DNA of 64,000 nucleotides. Source: Mercurialis annua (Eukaryota; Streptophyta; Magnoliopsida; Malpighiales; Euphorbiaceae). The notes under the pieces are model-generated. The model was not told where the DNA came from and made no database searches. It saw nothing but the letters and a program-made list of their open reading frames with translations. This document shows positions 41,615-53,543 of this stretch, piece by piece (position 1 is the first letter of the stretch; each line of letters starts with the position of its first letter). The stretch spans positions 34,374,628-34,438,627 of the forward strand of contig NC_065576.1 of assembly GCF_937616625.2 (NCBI RefSeq), read 5' to 3'. A program made the position numbers and the translations under genes.

Positions 41615-43198
41615 AAATAAAAAACACTAGTAAATTATCATCAGTTAACCATTAAATAATCATTAGTTAACAAGTATATTTGTAAGTAATTATTCCAAAA
41701 TTACATAAACAGGTATCAAATCATAAACACTAGCAACAAACATAAAAAATTAGAAAAACGTATAATATACCTAAAAACAACAATAAATTAACCATTATAT
41801 TAAATTTAGTTCTACATATTATTCAATAATTAGTTAAAATATACAAAATCATATGCTTTGCATAAACATTCAAAACCAACAAACAAAGAACAGACACATA
41901 AACACCCAACAATAACATAAATAAAGAAAAATTGATAAATAATAAAAATTGAATGTTAAAAATATATAATTAAAATTTCAAATACCTTAACAGAGAGAGA
42001 AAGAGTAACCACTGGTTTGTTCTTCTCATCGCTGGTGACCGTGAAAGCCTCGAAATCACCATCACTGTCTTCTTGATTAGTAAGAACTCTACGGTTCTTA
42101 CTCGTAGATGGAGGTTCAGTGAATTCTACCTATGTTTGCTAGCAACCCTCTTCGATTTACTCATTTAGATTTTCTTGGTTTGGGATTTTTCGGAAGGAGT
42201 TTGATTTGAGGAAGACCTAATATTCAGCATTTCAAATTTTTTTCAATCAAAAATCAAAATAAAATGGGAAAGATTTTGTAAATAAGAAAGATGAGTTAAT
42301 TAGGGAGATAATTTAGGAAATATCAATGATATATGGATACATGCAATTGATCGTGGATAGAGACAAATAAAGGCTTGGTATTTTTTGAATTAAAAGTTTG
42401 TATTTGTGAAAAGGAAACATTATTAATTCAAAAATATTTTGTGGAAAACGTAAAAGTCAAATTGGACTTTTGCTCCCGTAATATTCTCATTAATTTGGCC
42501 AAAGCCCGTACATGGGCTAATTATCTCATAATTAATAGATTTGGAAAAGACAAATTAATTATTCAATTTGGGATAGGCTAACTCTAAACCGAGTTTGTTA
42601 AAAAACTCGTAAATTTGATTGAATTTGGAGTTAAATTTAAGGTTTTTAAAACTCGATTCTAGCTTGAATTTAAATTTAAATTCATCAAAATTTGATTCGA
42701 ATAAGCTACGTTTTTTTATGAATTCGAATAAGCTACTTGATCTTTCTTATCAATAATTTTTATTATAAAAATCGACCAACTCTTTATTTTTAGTTTTTAA
42801 TTGTACATATATATTACTCCCTTTCTATTGTATATCATAAATTAAGGTTAGTTTAATTACAACAAAAAGTGAACCTCGAGACAAAACATGGAAAAGAAAT
42901 AGCTTAGTATCGATCATCCTCTTTAGCAACAAAATAATATTGTTGAAGCTCCTTTAAGTAAGGCTCCACTCTAACTTGTACCCAACGTTATCTTTCCTTG
43001 AATAGATTCAATTAGTCTCTGCAAAAAGAGTCATAAGCTTCTTCCTCCAGCCTTATCTTGCCTGTAATTAATGCATGTGATCCTGCAATTTAACATTACC
43101 ATTATATTTTTTTATTTAAAAAACTGAAGTTATAGTCCTATATTCCTACGGAAAAATTTTAAACTACATGTTATTTACAACATTATTAATTTTTACTC
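41615..43198. other. AT-rich DNA, probable right part of the MULE relic
   Basis: At 42165-42015 the minus strand has a short coding-like stretch (MSKSKRVASKH, then in another frame EPPSTSKNRRVLTNQEDSD), possibly an N-terminal exon of the Ulp1-like gene, with a donor-like site near 42000. From 42200 to 43198 the DNA is AT-rich, with TTTGATTCGAATAAGCTA partly repeated near 42690-42735. No further gene is seen. Confidence 0.35.
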
Positions 43199-44113
43199 TT
43201 GAGATTTGTAGGTCCATGTGAGGTACAATTAAATCATATTAGAAACTTTAAAAGTGTATTTCAGTCTATCAAAGATTGTTTCAGCTACAAGTTGGGGAAG
43301 GGCAACTGTTCCTTCTGGTTTGATCCTTGGCTTTGTGGTAAGGCAATTTGTGATGAGTACCCTGCTATCTCCTTGGAAGAAGCTGATATCCCCAAGATTG
43401 CTTGTGTTAAGGATTTTTGGAGGAGAGGAAGCTGGAACTTACCTGAACCAATTGATGAACAGATTGATTTGCTTTGGAATAGAATTCAAAATAATTTTGC
43501 TATAGATGATGAGAGAGATGATGAAGTTTCTTGGAAGTTCAGTAAATCTGGGAAGTTCTCAATCAATTCTGCTTGGGATTACTTCAGAACTAAATATCCT
43601 AAGGTGCCTTGGTGGAAAATTATTTGGGGTTCAGGCTGTATTCCTAAGCATAGCTTCATAGCCTGGCTTGCAATTAAGAAAAGTCTTAAGACTAGGGATA
43701 AGTTGAAGAGATGGGGTTGCATAGATAATGAGAACTGTGTGTTCTGTAACAATGCTCCTGAATCTGTGGAACATTTGTTTTTTGAGTGCCCTGAGTTAAA
43801 TGCAGTTATTAAAGCTGTTATGGAAGCCTGCTTGATCAACAGAGACTGGATAAGTTGGAGAAGAGAGTGGTCTTGGTATGGAAAGAAAACAAATGGGAAG
43901 ACTATGTTAGCTAAAATCAGAAGATTAGCTTTCATGAGTTCAATCTATAATGTTTGGAGAGGAAGAAATTGTATAATTTTTTAGAAGGAGAAGATTACAG
44001 GGACTACCATCAAGTCTTGGATCAGGAATGATATTCTGCTGAAGATGTTTTCTAGGAGGAACAATTCTGAGATGTTTTTGAAATTGTATCAGAACTGGAT
44101 TAGACTTGTTTAG
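43199..44113 (+). pseudogene. 5'-truncated LINE, reverse-transcriptase zinc-binding region
   Basis: A 261-codon open frame encodes the C-terminal part of a plant L1-type ORF2, the zf-RVT (PF13966) domain. It contains KLGKGNCSFWFDPWLCGK, VSWKFSKSGKFSINSAWDYF, the WWKIIWGSGCIPKHSFIAWL core, and NCVFCNNAPESVEHLFFECP, with its zinc-binding Cys/His. A TAG at 43982 interrupts the frame; the same frame then runs to TAG 44111. The element ends in a short A tail near 44209-44218. RT and endonuclease are missing, as expected for 5' truncation. Confidence 0.85.
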
Positions 44114-44617
44114 CTTCTGTTGTTGGTTTTGAATAGCCAGCTTTTGTGTTAGCTTGGCTTTGGTGTAAATAGTTTTGAGCTTTAATATATCACTTGGTAC
44201 ATTTTACCAAAAAAAAAAGTAACATATTCAGAAAGAGCTTAATTGTTTTCTAAAATAAATAATAAAGTCATATTTATCCTAAACTTTTAAAATAATCAAT
44301 TTGATTCAATTTTCTAATTTTCAGTTTCACTTGTACATATTTTTTTTACATGAAACGACCCAACATGTTCTTCATATTTGACATATAGTCATAATTTTTA
44401 ATATTTTTTAAAATATTAAGACTTATTTAAACTACGTGTTAAATATGAAAAACATATTTGAACTTTTTTAGCGTTGAAAAACTCCAATTTTGAAAAAGAA
44501 ATATAATTGAAACTGAAAAATAAAAAAAAAGTAAAATTGACAATACTAAAAAAATTAAATATAAAATAAGTCGAAAATGTAGAGCATTATTTTGAAAGGT
44601 ATTAAAATTGAGAGGAC
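44114..44617. other. LINE 3' end and AT-rich DNA
   Basis: The LINE 3' untranslated region continues to the A tail at about 44218. A convincing target duplication was not found. The remaining 400 bases are AT-rich with nothing recognised. Confidence 0.4.
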
Positions 44618-45182
44618 ATTAAACTATGGCCATATTTCAAAATGGGTACCACACAATTTGCTGTTGCAAAATGGCTAATAATTTATCAAATTCACTTCAA
44701 CGGGAGGTCGCCAACTGAAATACGCTGATGTTTCGTTGACCTACCTACAGGAATTTTGCTACCTCACCGATTCAGTGCCACATTATTCACTACAAATACC
44801 ACTTTACCCTAAAATAGTTCATTTAAACCCCTTAATTTTACATATAATTTTACAAAAAAAAAAATTACTTCTTTGTGTTTTATTTTTGCCATCTTGTACC
44901 ACCTCCACCACCAACAACCTCCGCCATCAGCCCCGAGCCGAAGCTCATGCGAAGATGTGCTCTCTTCGTCTGGGACAAATTAGACGAGATAAACGTCTGA
45001 GCTTCATCCCAGTCAAAAATGGTAAGTCTATCATCAGAGTAGGGGTAGCGGCAAAGTAGTGGCGCCATCGGCTGAAAGTAGCGGCTTCTTGAGAGAAGGT
45101 GGTGATTATAAAGTTTGGTGGAGGGAGGAGAGAAGCGGAAAAGATAAAGAAATTAGGTTTTTTATGATGTGAGGGGTGATGT

Positions 45183-46159
45183 TAGGGATGGTAATGGGCC
45201 GGGGTGGGGGTGGGGAAGCTATTCCCATCCCCATCTCCGCTTCTATGGACTATGGGGAGTACCCATCTCATTTATTTGATGAGTATTAATCCATCGCCAT
45301 CTCCATTCTCGTGGACTCCGCTTTCCTATGGGAATCTCCATATCCCCGTATAATTGTAATTTAAATATTTTTATTATTTTTATGAAACGTCATGAGAAAA
45401 CAAATATGAACTATTCTATTAATATCAATAATATAAAATATTATAAAATTAAATTATCCCAAAAATTAATTAATCATCTAAAATATTCAACAGTTTTAAA
45501 TAGGCTTAATTGCATAAAAAATCACCAACTTTCACGTGTTTTTGGTATTTAACATAATCTTTTTTTCTTGGCATAAAATATAACCAACTTTCAGTTTTTG
45601 GCATATTTGTCAACGGGATATGAAACGGCGCCGTTTTGAATGTAAAACGGCGCCGTTTTGCGCTTACTTTTTCAAAGAAAACGGTTATGTGGATAAATCT
45701 GCCAAAAAATGAAAGTTGATGAATTTTTATGCCAAGAAAAAAAGATTATGTTAAATACCAAAAACACGCGAAAATTGATGATTTTTGGTGCAATTAAGCC
45801 TTTTAGATATTAAAATAAAATAATTAAAAAAAGTTCTCTAAACTTTTTTTATCTCGTTTTGTAAGTAACTAAAAGTCTCTTTCAAATAAAATAAAATATT
45901 TTCTTTTAAGTAATTAAATTAAATTATTGAAAATTATGAATAATATAATAAAAATTATAAAAAATAGACCGAGTCTCCATGAGAACGGAGATGGAAACCT
46001 CATGAGATGGGGACTGCACCATTCAATCCTCATCCCCGAGGATGGCAAATAATCTTCCCCCATCCCCATACTCATGAGGACAATTAATGGAGATTTCCCG
46101 TCCCATTAGGGGTGGATCCCCATGAAGATTGGATAATCCCCTCCTCACTGCCATTCTTA
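45183..46159. mobile_element. Non-autonomous hAT-like element, 977 bp
   Basis: Ends TAGGGATGGTAATGGGC (left) and TAAGAATGGCAGTGAGGAG (right, reverse strand), with G-rich subterminal arms (GGGGTGGGGGTGGGG; CCCATCCCCATCTCC). The flanking 8-mers GGTGATGT (45175-45182) and GATGATGT (46160-46167) match at 7 of 8. A Mutator-like MITE sits inside. Confidence 0.65.
45503..45800. mobile_element. Mutator-like MITE, 298 bp
   Basis: Nearly entirely two inverted arms of over 100 bp: GGCTTAATTGCATAAAAAATC on the left and GGCTTAATTGCACCAAAAATC on the right. Flanking 9-mers TTTTAAATA (45494-45502) and TTTTAGATA (45801-45809) match 8 of 9. The centre has two copies of AAACGGCGCCGTTTTG, itself a palindrome. 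Confidence 0.8.
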
Positions 46160-46424
46160 GATGATGTGGGTTTTTTTTGGGTGAAGTGTCATTGACTTGG
46201 TGAGAAAACAAAATTCCGACAACTACATCGACAACACGCCAGCCTTTCTTTTTCAATGGATAACCTCCTGTTGTAACGTTTTAATAAATTTATTATCCAT
46301 TTTGAAACATGGCCATAGTTTAGTGCCTTCCTAAATTTATTATCCTATTTTTGAATGATTAAGCTAAAAAAGAATTACCTTCTGGTGTAGGCAATGGTGT
46401 ATCCATTACATGAATGAATGAGAA

Positions 46425-49149
46425 CTAGGGATGGATGTGAATCAGTTCATCTTCCTTGCATTCTCTAACTTCAATTTCCATCACTTTATTCCCTGAAGAT
46501 GGCAAAATATCACAGCACTGCCGCCTTGGAGCACGCAGCTGAATTAAAACAAAAGAAAAATAACAGTGAGCTTTATTTGGCATTTTAAATATACATAAGC
46601 AAAATAAGATCGGAAAAACATATGTTAAACAAGTGATAATATATTTTAAAAATATATCACACCGCACTGACGTAGATAGCATTTCTATATCGGGAGAGCC
46701 AACTTGCAATACGGACTACATATGGAGATAAAAAAAAATTAAAATTAAGGAGGGCTAAATTGCAAAAGAATAAAATATTCCATGCTAATTTAGCTAATAT
46801 TCAAAAATTAGACCAGCCCCAGCCTACCCGTCCCTCCACCATTGACGCCACGATCGAAAATTGACAAGGTAGTAAAATAAAAATTCAATTATTCGAAGTA
46901 TTTTGATAAAAATTAAAGTTTTGGTACCAAAATTAAAGCAAACGACAAACATTAGACACCGCTTTTGCTTTTAACCCAAAAAAAAATACCTGTTTATCAG
47001 TAAGGTGAAGCTTATGCGAGAACACTTTAATCACTTCTAGCTTTCTCGGTGAAGCCATGTCATACGAGCAATTTACATGAACTTGCTTATAATGACTAGT
47101 GCTACGATCCTCGCTCGACGAAATACGATCCAGAAAAAAAATCGCGGGTCTTCTACAAATATCAGGATGAGGTTGTCTTATGTTAAAATTATATGTTGCT
47201 GATAGAATTGAACCCTTTTTCCATTGCTTGAATGTGGTTTGAACAGGAAGAGTATCCGGAAGAAATATATGGTTTTCATAGACCTCAACCGCATAGCCCC
47301 ATGCGACGGAGATAGTCCACGAATACCAGCGATCGTAGCACACTGTTTTTTGCACAATTCGTTGGGAATCTATGGTCGCGGCTTTGAAGAGATGTTCGAT
47401 CGAGGCTACTGTAGTCATGTTGGGGAAGATTGGATCCATGTATTCCAAGTGATGAAGAGATACTAATGGTGATAATGGATGCGAAGTTAATAAACCGAAC
47501 ATATCTCCCCGAATATCAACCTGGATAGTTCAAAATTCAGATTGCCATATAAAATCAGAAAGTGATGAAGAACTATTATTTGACATAAAATTAGCGTTTT
47601 CATAATATTTTTATACATACTAGAGTTTTGATACCAAATTGGAACATTAGTCAAAGATGTAGTATCAATTGATCTTTTAACCCTCAAGACTCTACAAATT
47701 CCAAAATTGCATGGGTAGTTTTTTTTTTTAGTTGATCCTAACCTAAGGGTACTCAAACAGTTTTTTTTATATTTTATTGACCAGATTTTAATTTGTTTCA
47801 TTATAATTATTAAATTTTAATTTTATTTCAACTAAGGATCTTCCGGCAAAATTACAAGTGGCAGCTGGATTGTACTTTGTTTTACTTAAAAACTTTTCAT
47901 GTATGCATAATTTGATCTAAAAGCTTCCCTAAAACTATGTATACGCGAAGAAATTCTTGTGTGAACCTATTTCATCATTTAGAATTATGAATATACATTA
48001 AATGCATGACACATAGCATAATTAGATGTCAAATCCAATCAATAAATGTAACATTAATTTGTCATATTTCAATTAAAATTACATGAAAAACTTTTAAGAT
48101 AAAACTAACAAAATTTGATTGTTACGTGTTAAAATTGGGCTGCCATGTATACATTTTGGCAAAATTTTGAAATAAAATAGAAGTCTAGTAACTAAAATAA
48201 AATTAAAATTGCAGTCATCAAAACTAAAAAAAACACTTTATTAGATACCCACAGTATCAATCACCCAAACTTCCATGGAATGAAATGAATTGCAGAATTG
48301 ATTGGACGAGAAAGTGTAACAAATATTATGCATAAAATGTGCATTTAGAATAAGAAAATATGAAATTATTACCTGATGGAAACCAGGCTCACGGGTTACT
48401 CCAACACCAAGCTCAGCCAAGCAAGAAGAAACCCTCGAATCACTTCCATATAGATGTGGATATCGTTGAATACAAGAATCAAAAACCTTCGCTAAAACAT
48501 TCGCCAGAGAATAACTAATAGCGAATCCTGCGCCACCATAGGCCATCTCAAATCCAAAGATCCTATTCTGCTCATAAATCTCCGAATTCGATCCAATGTA
48601 ATACCAAAGCTCATGATCATATTTCGAAAGAGTTTTCACCAAATTCTCCGGAAAGAAAACCGTATCATCATCTCCGAAAACATACCACCGAACGTCAGAA
48701 TGGTTAAGCTTCACTGTTTCCGAAACCACTCGAGCCACACGGATCGCTGATCGAAAACCCTTCCGAAAAGTATAGCGGAATCCCGATGTGTCTTCCGAGA
48801 TGCAAGTAGGAGGAAAAGAAGTCGAAGAAGTATCGTTATCCTGTGGCGGTAAGCTATCCAAGAAAACACATCCTCGTATTTCCGGATGTTTCCACCAAAT
48901 GTTAACGTAATCTTTACGCGTCGGCCATAACTTCTCGCTCGAAGCAATTCCGAATACAATGTGCGCAAGCTTTGTCGGGGCATTAATACCGTTGTCTACG
49001 AAGGAGTTAGCGGGCGAGACCTTCGAAACACCGACAAGAAAGACGGATACGAGAAGATAGATGATGCAAACAGAAGATGAGAGTAGAATAAAATTTCTGT
49101 AACGATTTGATTTGGAAATGGATGGATCTTTAGCAAGAGAATGAGACAT
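46425..49149 (-). CDS. DUF604 family glycosyltransferase (fringe-like), three exons
   Basis: Exons 49149-48373, 47520-46990 and 46538-46425 join through GT-AG introns (donors CATCAG/GTAATA and AAACAG/GTATTT; acceptors TATCCAG and TAATTCAG), all phase 0, giving 473 aa. The protein is a type II membrane protein: short basic N-terminus, one transmembrane helix (about 20-41), then a lumenal catalytic domain. It has the fringe/galactosyltransferase-type DxD motif in VFGDDDTVFF (Asp160-162), the YGGAGFAISY block, and the DUF604 (PF04646) C-terminal half with PLSPLVSLHHL and a terminal RRQCCD. Golgi location and UDP-sugar transfer are inferred from the family; the acceptor is unknown. Its paralogue is at 58301-60308. 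Confidence 0.9.
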
Positions 49150-49492
49150 TTTCTAGTTAGTTTTGTGTGATTTAGGGAATGACATAGTCAAATATTGTGA
49201 AGTAGTAAAATATAAAAAATGACAAATGAATGGCGCAATCTAAGGCGAAAGCAAGTTACAGATTTTGACAATTTACGTTTTCTCATTGGATTTCTCATTT
49301 ACACGTATTATATAGTAGTCCATATTTGGGGAGAACAAAATCTGCAGCTTAGATTGCAAGAAGAATGAAACTCGGAGTGTTTTCCCAATAAGAAATGTCC
49401 AGTTGGTAAGTTCATTGCATTTAAGTCAAACAGTGTAGCATCTCTGAAATTTTCCAACGTGTAGGAATTGTTTTGGTTTTCATCAATTTTAC
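49150..49492. other. Upstream region of the first DUF604 gene
   Basis: About 340 bases of AT-rich sequence expected to hold the promoter. TATATAGTAG at 49308-49317 is the only TATA-like stretch noted. Nothing else recognised. Confidence 0.35.
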
Positions 49493-49711
49493 GAGAAATT
49501 CTTAGGTAGACTCCACCACGTTATCTATCAACTAAACCTATCGCATTACGACATGTCATTAAAATAATGGCACTATCGTAATATTACTATTCAAAAGTGT
49601 AAATAAGTAATAAACAAAATTAAAATAATGTCATTATTTTAATGACGTGTCATAATGTAACAGGCTAGTCCACGGATGACGTGGTATACTGAGTCTACCT
49701 AAAAATCTCTC
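49493..49711. mobile_element. Mutator-like MITE, 219 bp
   Basis: Ends GAGAAATTCTTAGGTAGACT (left) and GAGAGATTTTTAGGTAGACT (right, reverse strand), arms about 85 bp. Perfect 9-bp flanking duplication CAATTTTAC (49484-49492 and 49712-49720). A truncated relative lies near 20738-20776. Confidence 0.85.
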
Positions 49712-49720
49712 CAATTTTAC

Positions 49721-51590
49721 TTCTAAACTCAGGAAATTCTCGCCTAAACTTGATTCATGAATTTTTCATGCACGGATGCACCTATGAAGTGTTAGAAAAT
49801 CTAACACAATTTTTTTCTCTTTTTTTATTATTTTCTCTTTTTTCTAATTTCTCTAATATCTCATTAAATAGGTACATGACATATCTGGGAAAAAAAATTG
49901 TGTTAAGTTTGTCACGTAAGATTATGAACTATTCATTTATCGTATGACACGTGACCACAATAAATGTAATAACCAATCATTAAATATCATATTAATTGAT
50001 TACATTTTAACTACTTTTTCCATCCAATAAAGATAGACAAAATAAAGAGGAAATTACACAGTATGACTCATTTTCTATAAAGTTATACATTAGTGACTCA
50101 CTATTTTTTTTTATGCAGAAATCTCTCACTATTTTTTAAATATTTTCATTTATACCTAATTATAATTTTAGTCCCTTTTTACCCTTCCTCTTTAATAACT
50201 GAGCTGAAGAAGAGTTTCTCCAACCTCAGTAACAGATATAAAACAACACCATATCACGTCATCATTTTCTCTGGAATTATACCTAATTGTTTCACGGTGG
50301 CCGGAAGTTTCATGATTCCGCCGGAGAAGATCGTGGAAGAGCAATTGGAAGTAGCACTGGCAAAATAAAGAGTCATCAATTAAGAGTCGGACGATCAATA
50401 AACTAACGGCCGCCTACGACTGCCGTTTATGGTCCAACAACCGCCGTCGACTGCTGCAAATGGGACGACGCTTGAAGGCTTGTTATTTGTTTCCCGAGAA
50501 CGACTAGGAATGGTCACTGAAACTCAAAGTTGAAACAACAATGCCAATTGCAGATGCTTGGACACTTGAAATTGATTATACTGATATAACTATTATTAAT
50601 GTTATTTTAGTTTTTATTAATTTCTCCTACTTCTAAATCAGGTCATTGTTATTGTTAGTTTCATTGCAGTCTTTTGATTTGTTGAGATTTGTGTTGGTAT
50701 TGCACAGTGGGTTTTTATGTTAGTTCTTTACAATACATTGGCAATTAAGTATATTGTTTTTAGTTTACAGGAATTATTTTACAGGAATGCATTAGCTTGT
50801 GATGATAGAGTTCTCTATTATATTTATGGTCACCGACTTTAAATTTATATGAGTGTTTAGTCAATAACTCTGGTTTAGTTTTGTGCAGGCCAGAAGTATT
50901 TTCCTTTAACAAGTTTCTATACTTCATCCTTGAGTGAAGAGAGAACTTAACTTGAGATAATTGTTTGGTGTTGTCATAGTATTGATAAAGGGGTTTCTTT
51001 CTCTCTCTTTTTTTCCTGTTTGAATTAATCTCTTGTTCCATTCAAGTTCAACTCTGGTGAACAAAAGTCTGAAAGTCAGTGATTTATTGTGTTTTTAGGA
51101 ACCACACCAGCTTTTTGGGTTTATGTGGTGGAGTTGAATTATGATTATACATGATTTAACTTCTACTGAGCTTAATAATGATATGAAGTTTCCTCCTACT
51201 TATTTTTTTAATGTAAAATTATTTTAAATTTAATTTTAATTAAATATAAATTCAGTGTTAACTTAGTTTAAATTTAATAAAAATGCAATATTAACTCAAT
51301 ATCAATTCAATATGAACTCAAATTAAATCAATCTAATCAAATTTATTTATTTAAGATTAACACTATTAAAAATAAATTTATTTTTCCGTTTACATCAAAC
51401 ATATTTCAGTTTTTATTTTTCGGTTTAAACATATTAAAGAATTTTTTCTATAATATGTTAAATGTATAGTCTAATAAAAATATAAACTTAAAGTTAAGTA
51501 GAAGTCAACTCAATCTAAACTAAATATAAATTGCATTTTTTTTTGTGAATTTTGTTGTGATAAATTTGTGATTCATTTTTAAGTTAAATT
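49721..51590. other. Intergenic DNA with one unassigned open frame
   Basis: A plus-strand open frame at 50093-50368 (91 codons) ends SFMIPPEKIVEEQLEVALAK. The last 60 codons have balanced composition and look like they could be a gene fragment, but I recognise no family. The rest is AT-rich with no repeat structure I can name; 51200-51590 is nearly pure A/T. Confidence 0.3.
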
Positions 51591-52345
51591 GGTATTTGTT
51601 TGCTCATTAAGGTTTCGCTGTCGTTGAAAAACATTTGACATTTGGTTGATATTTAGTTGACATTCGGTTGATTTTCAGTTGATCTTCAGTTGAAATCCAG
51701 TTGACATTCGGTTGATTTTTTGATGGTATTTTTTTTGATAATTTCTGATGGTATTTAATTGATCTTTAAAATTTAGTAAACTTATAAAGTAAGAGTTTCA
51801 ACAGATTAAAGAGAACTCGTGAAATAGTAGCAATATACGCTTATCTTAATTGATGAGGAAAAAAATAGTAATAATAATTTTTGAAATGTGTTGCGAAATA
51901 AAATTGAAAAGTCAATTTTTTGATATTTAGTTGATTTTTGGTTGATTTACGGTTGATATTTGGTTGAATTGGTATTTGTTTGCTCATTAAGGTTTCGTTG
52001 CCGGTGAAAAACATTTGACATTTGGCTGATATTTAGTTGACATTCGGTTGATTTTCAGTTGACATTCAGTTGATCTTTAGTTGACATTCAGTTGATTTTT
52101 TGATGGTATTTTTTTTTTGATAATTTCTTATGGTATTTAGTTGATCTTTAAAATTTAATAAACTTATAAAGTAAGAGTTTCAACAGATTAAAGCGAACTC
52201 GTCAAAATAGTAGCAATATTCGCTTATCTTCATTGAGGAAGAAAAAAATAGTAATAATAATTTTTGAAATGTGTAGCGAAATAAAATTGAAAAGTCAATT
52301 TTTTGATATTTGGTTGATATTTAGTTGATTTTTGGTTGATTTATT
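51591..52345. repeat. Two tandem ~380-bp units rich in TTGATATTTGG-like motifs
   Basis: GGTATTTGTTTGCTCATTAA begins at 51591 and again at 51971, and the two units stay alignable to about 52345. Each unit contains a run of diverged 11-mers of the form TTGA(C/T)ATTCGG, TTGATATTTAG and TTGATTTTCAG, about 11-12 bp apart, followed by a common block with AACTTATAAAGTAAGAGTTTC. The short motif array extends to about 52390. Confidence 0.85.
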
Positions 52346-52390
52346 GTTGATATTTGGTTGATATTTAGTTGATTTACGGTTACATTTAGT

Positions 52391-52861
52391 TTATCTTTTA
52401 AATTTAAACAAATTATATAAAAAATTCCAGCAAATTAAAGAGATCCATAAAAAAATCAAAATCGACAGTTTTCAGCATTATATAAAACATGATCAAATAT
52501 CTAAATAAGTAAAAAACACCTCATCTGCTAGTAAATCATGTTGAAAGTCATTTCTCATTTCAAAGCACACATGCCCCCTATTCATTCAAATTTTTTAATT
52601 GATAAGAACAGGACTGCAAAACTTTAATTAGTAGAACAAGATATGCCTTTCTTAATTAAAACTAATCGGCTAAAAGAAACAAAAAGCATAGTGGTATCAC
52701 AAAAAATAACCCAAAGTTAAATGTAATTATTTAATTAATATCCAATTAACAACTGATTATGAATTTATGTTTAGCAGACTTCAAAATCATATTATTGCGG
52801 GTGGTGACAGTGATAAATATGATTGATCCTCTTGCTGTTGTGTAAACATCTCCTTCATCCT
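52391..52861. other. AT-rich DNA downstream of the GATA relic
   Basis: No coding or repeats recognised. On the minus strand this is the 3' side of the GATA-factor pseudogene and could hold its decayed C-terminus (after the stop at about 52864). Confidence 0.3.
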
Positions 52862-53365
52862 TCAGAGCTCCAAAACCTCACAGTGTGAGTTGGAATGTTG
52901 AGTCAGCACAAACGTCGAGCTGGCTTCAGGTCTGTACTCGGGCAATAACCGACCCGATTTATACCTTACTCCATACGCATTACACAACGTTTTAGGACCA
53001 AGTGGACCAGTGCGCCTTTGTGGAGTCTTCTCTGAAGAACAATGAACGCACCTCTTAATTCCTCCTCCAACTATCGGAGACGATTATCTATTACTAGCCC
53101 CCTTTTTTATTTTGAAATTGCAGTTTCCGGTGAAGAAGATGACCATATCATAGTAATTGCAGTACAAAAGATGATACCAAAAATAGATGTGAATGGAAGA
53201 ATTGAAAGGCGGAAAGAGAAGGTGTTGTGGGTGATCGGCGGCAGGGGAAGAGGAGGAGGTTAAATTGAAGGCGGAGAGGTCATCATAAGAAAAATCAAGA
53301 AGATCGTCTACGAGGAAGTAAGTATCTGGTCCGGTAGGAGTAGAATTAATACCGTGAATATCCAT
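52862..53365 (-). pseudogene. Broken GATA-type zinc-finger transcription factor
   Basis: The minus strand starts MDIHGINSTPTGPDTYFLVD, followed by DLLDFSYDDLSAF, the N-terminal motif of plant subfamily A GATA factors (AtGATA2/4/9 type). In the same frame after a stop (53084-53086) comes GGGIKRCVHCSSEKTPQ then RRTGPLGPKTLCNAYGVRYK and LTQHSNSHCEVLEL*. Compared with the canonical finger C-X2-C-X18-C-X2-C, the fourth Cys is Tyr (CNAY for CNAC) and the conserved Trp of TPQWR is Arg. About 120 residues between the two parts are missing and the basic tail is cut by a stop. It therefore cannot make a normal DNA-binding finger. Confidence 0.85.
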
Positions 53366-53543
53366 ACTTAAGGAAGGGTAATTCTGTCCTATTTTTAATG
53401 AAAACCTCCGTGTTTAATGAGTTTATGTATTTATGAAAACTATATTTTTTTTGTGAGAGAATTTTGCATTTATTTATTAGCTGATGTATTTATGAAAAGA
53501 TTGGGCCTATTTGAGTTATTTCTGTGCTTGGCCCCAAAATAAA

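Larger units (their letters stand above)
44618..46335. mobile_element. Composite TIR element containing nested hAT-like and Mutator-like elements
   Basis: The outer ends are inverted: ACATTAAACTATGGCCATATTTC on the left and GGCACTAAACTATGGCCATGTTTC on the right (reverse strand), continuing CAAAATGG on both. The inserted elements 45183-46159 and, inside it, 45503-45800 account for most of the length. Flanking duplication is not clear. No coding is recognised in the outer part, though an open frame at 44736-45059 covers it. Confidence 0.5.

Noticed and set aside
43200..44218. Target-site duplication for the truncated LINE
   Set aside because: GTAACATATTC after the A tail has no convincing copy before 43215, so no duplication was claimed.
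50093..50368. 91-codon plus-strand ORF as a small gene
   Set aside because: The first third is low-complexity, no family is recognised and no promoter or conserved neighbour supports it; reported only as an unassigned frame.
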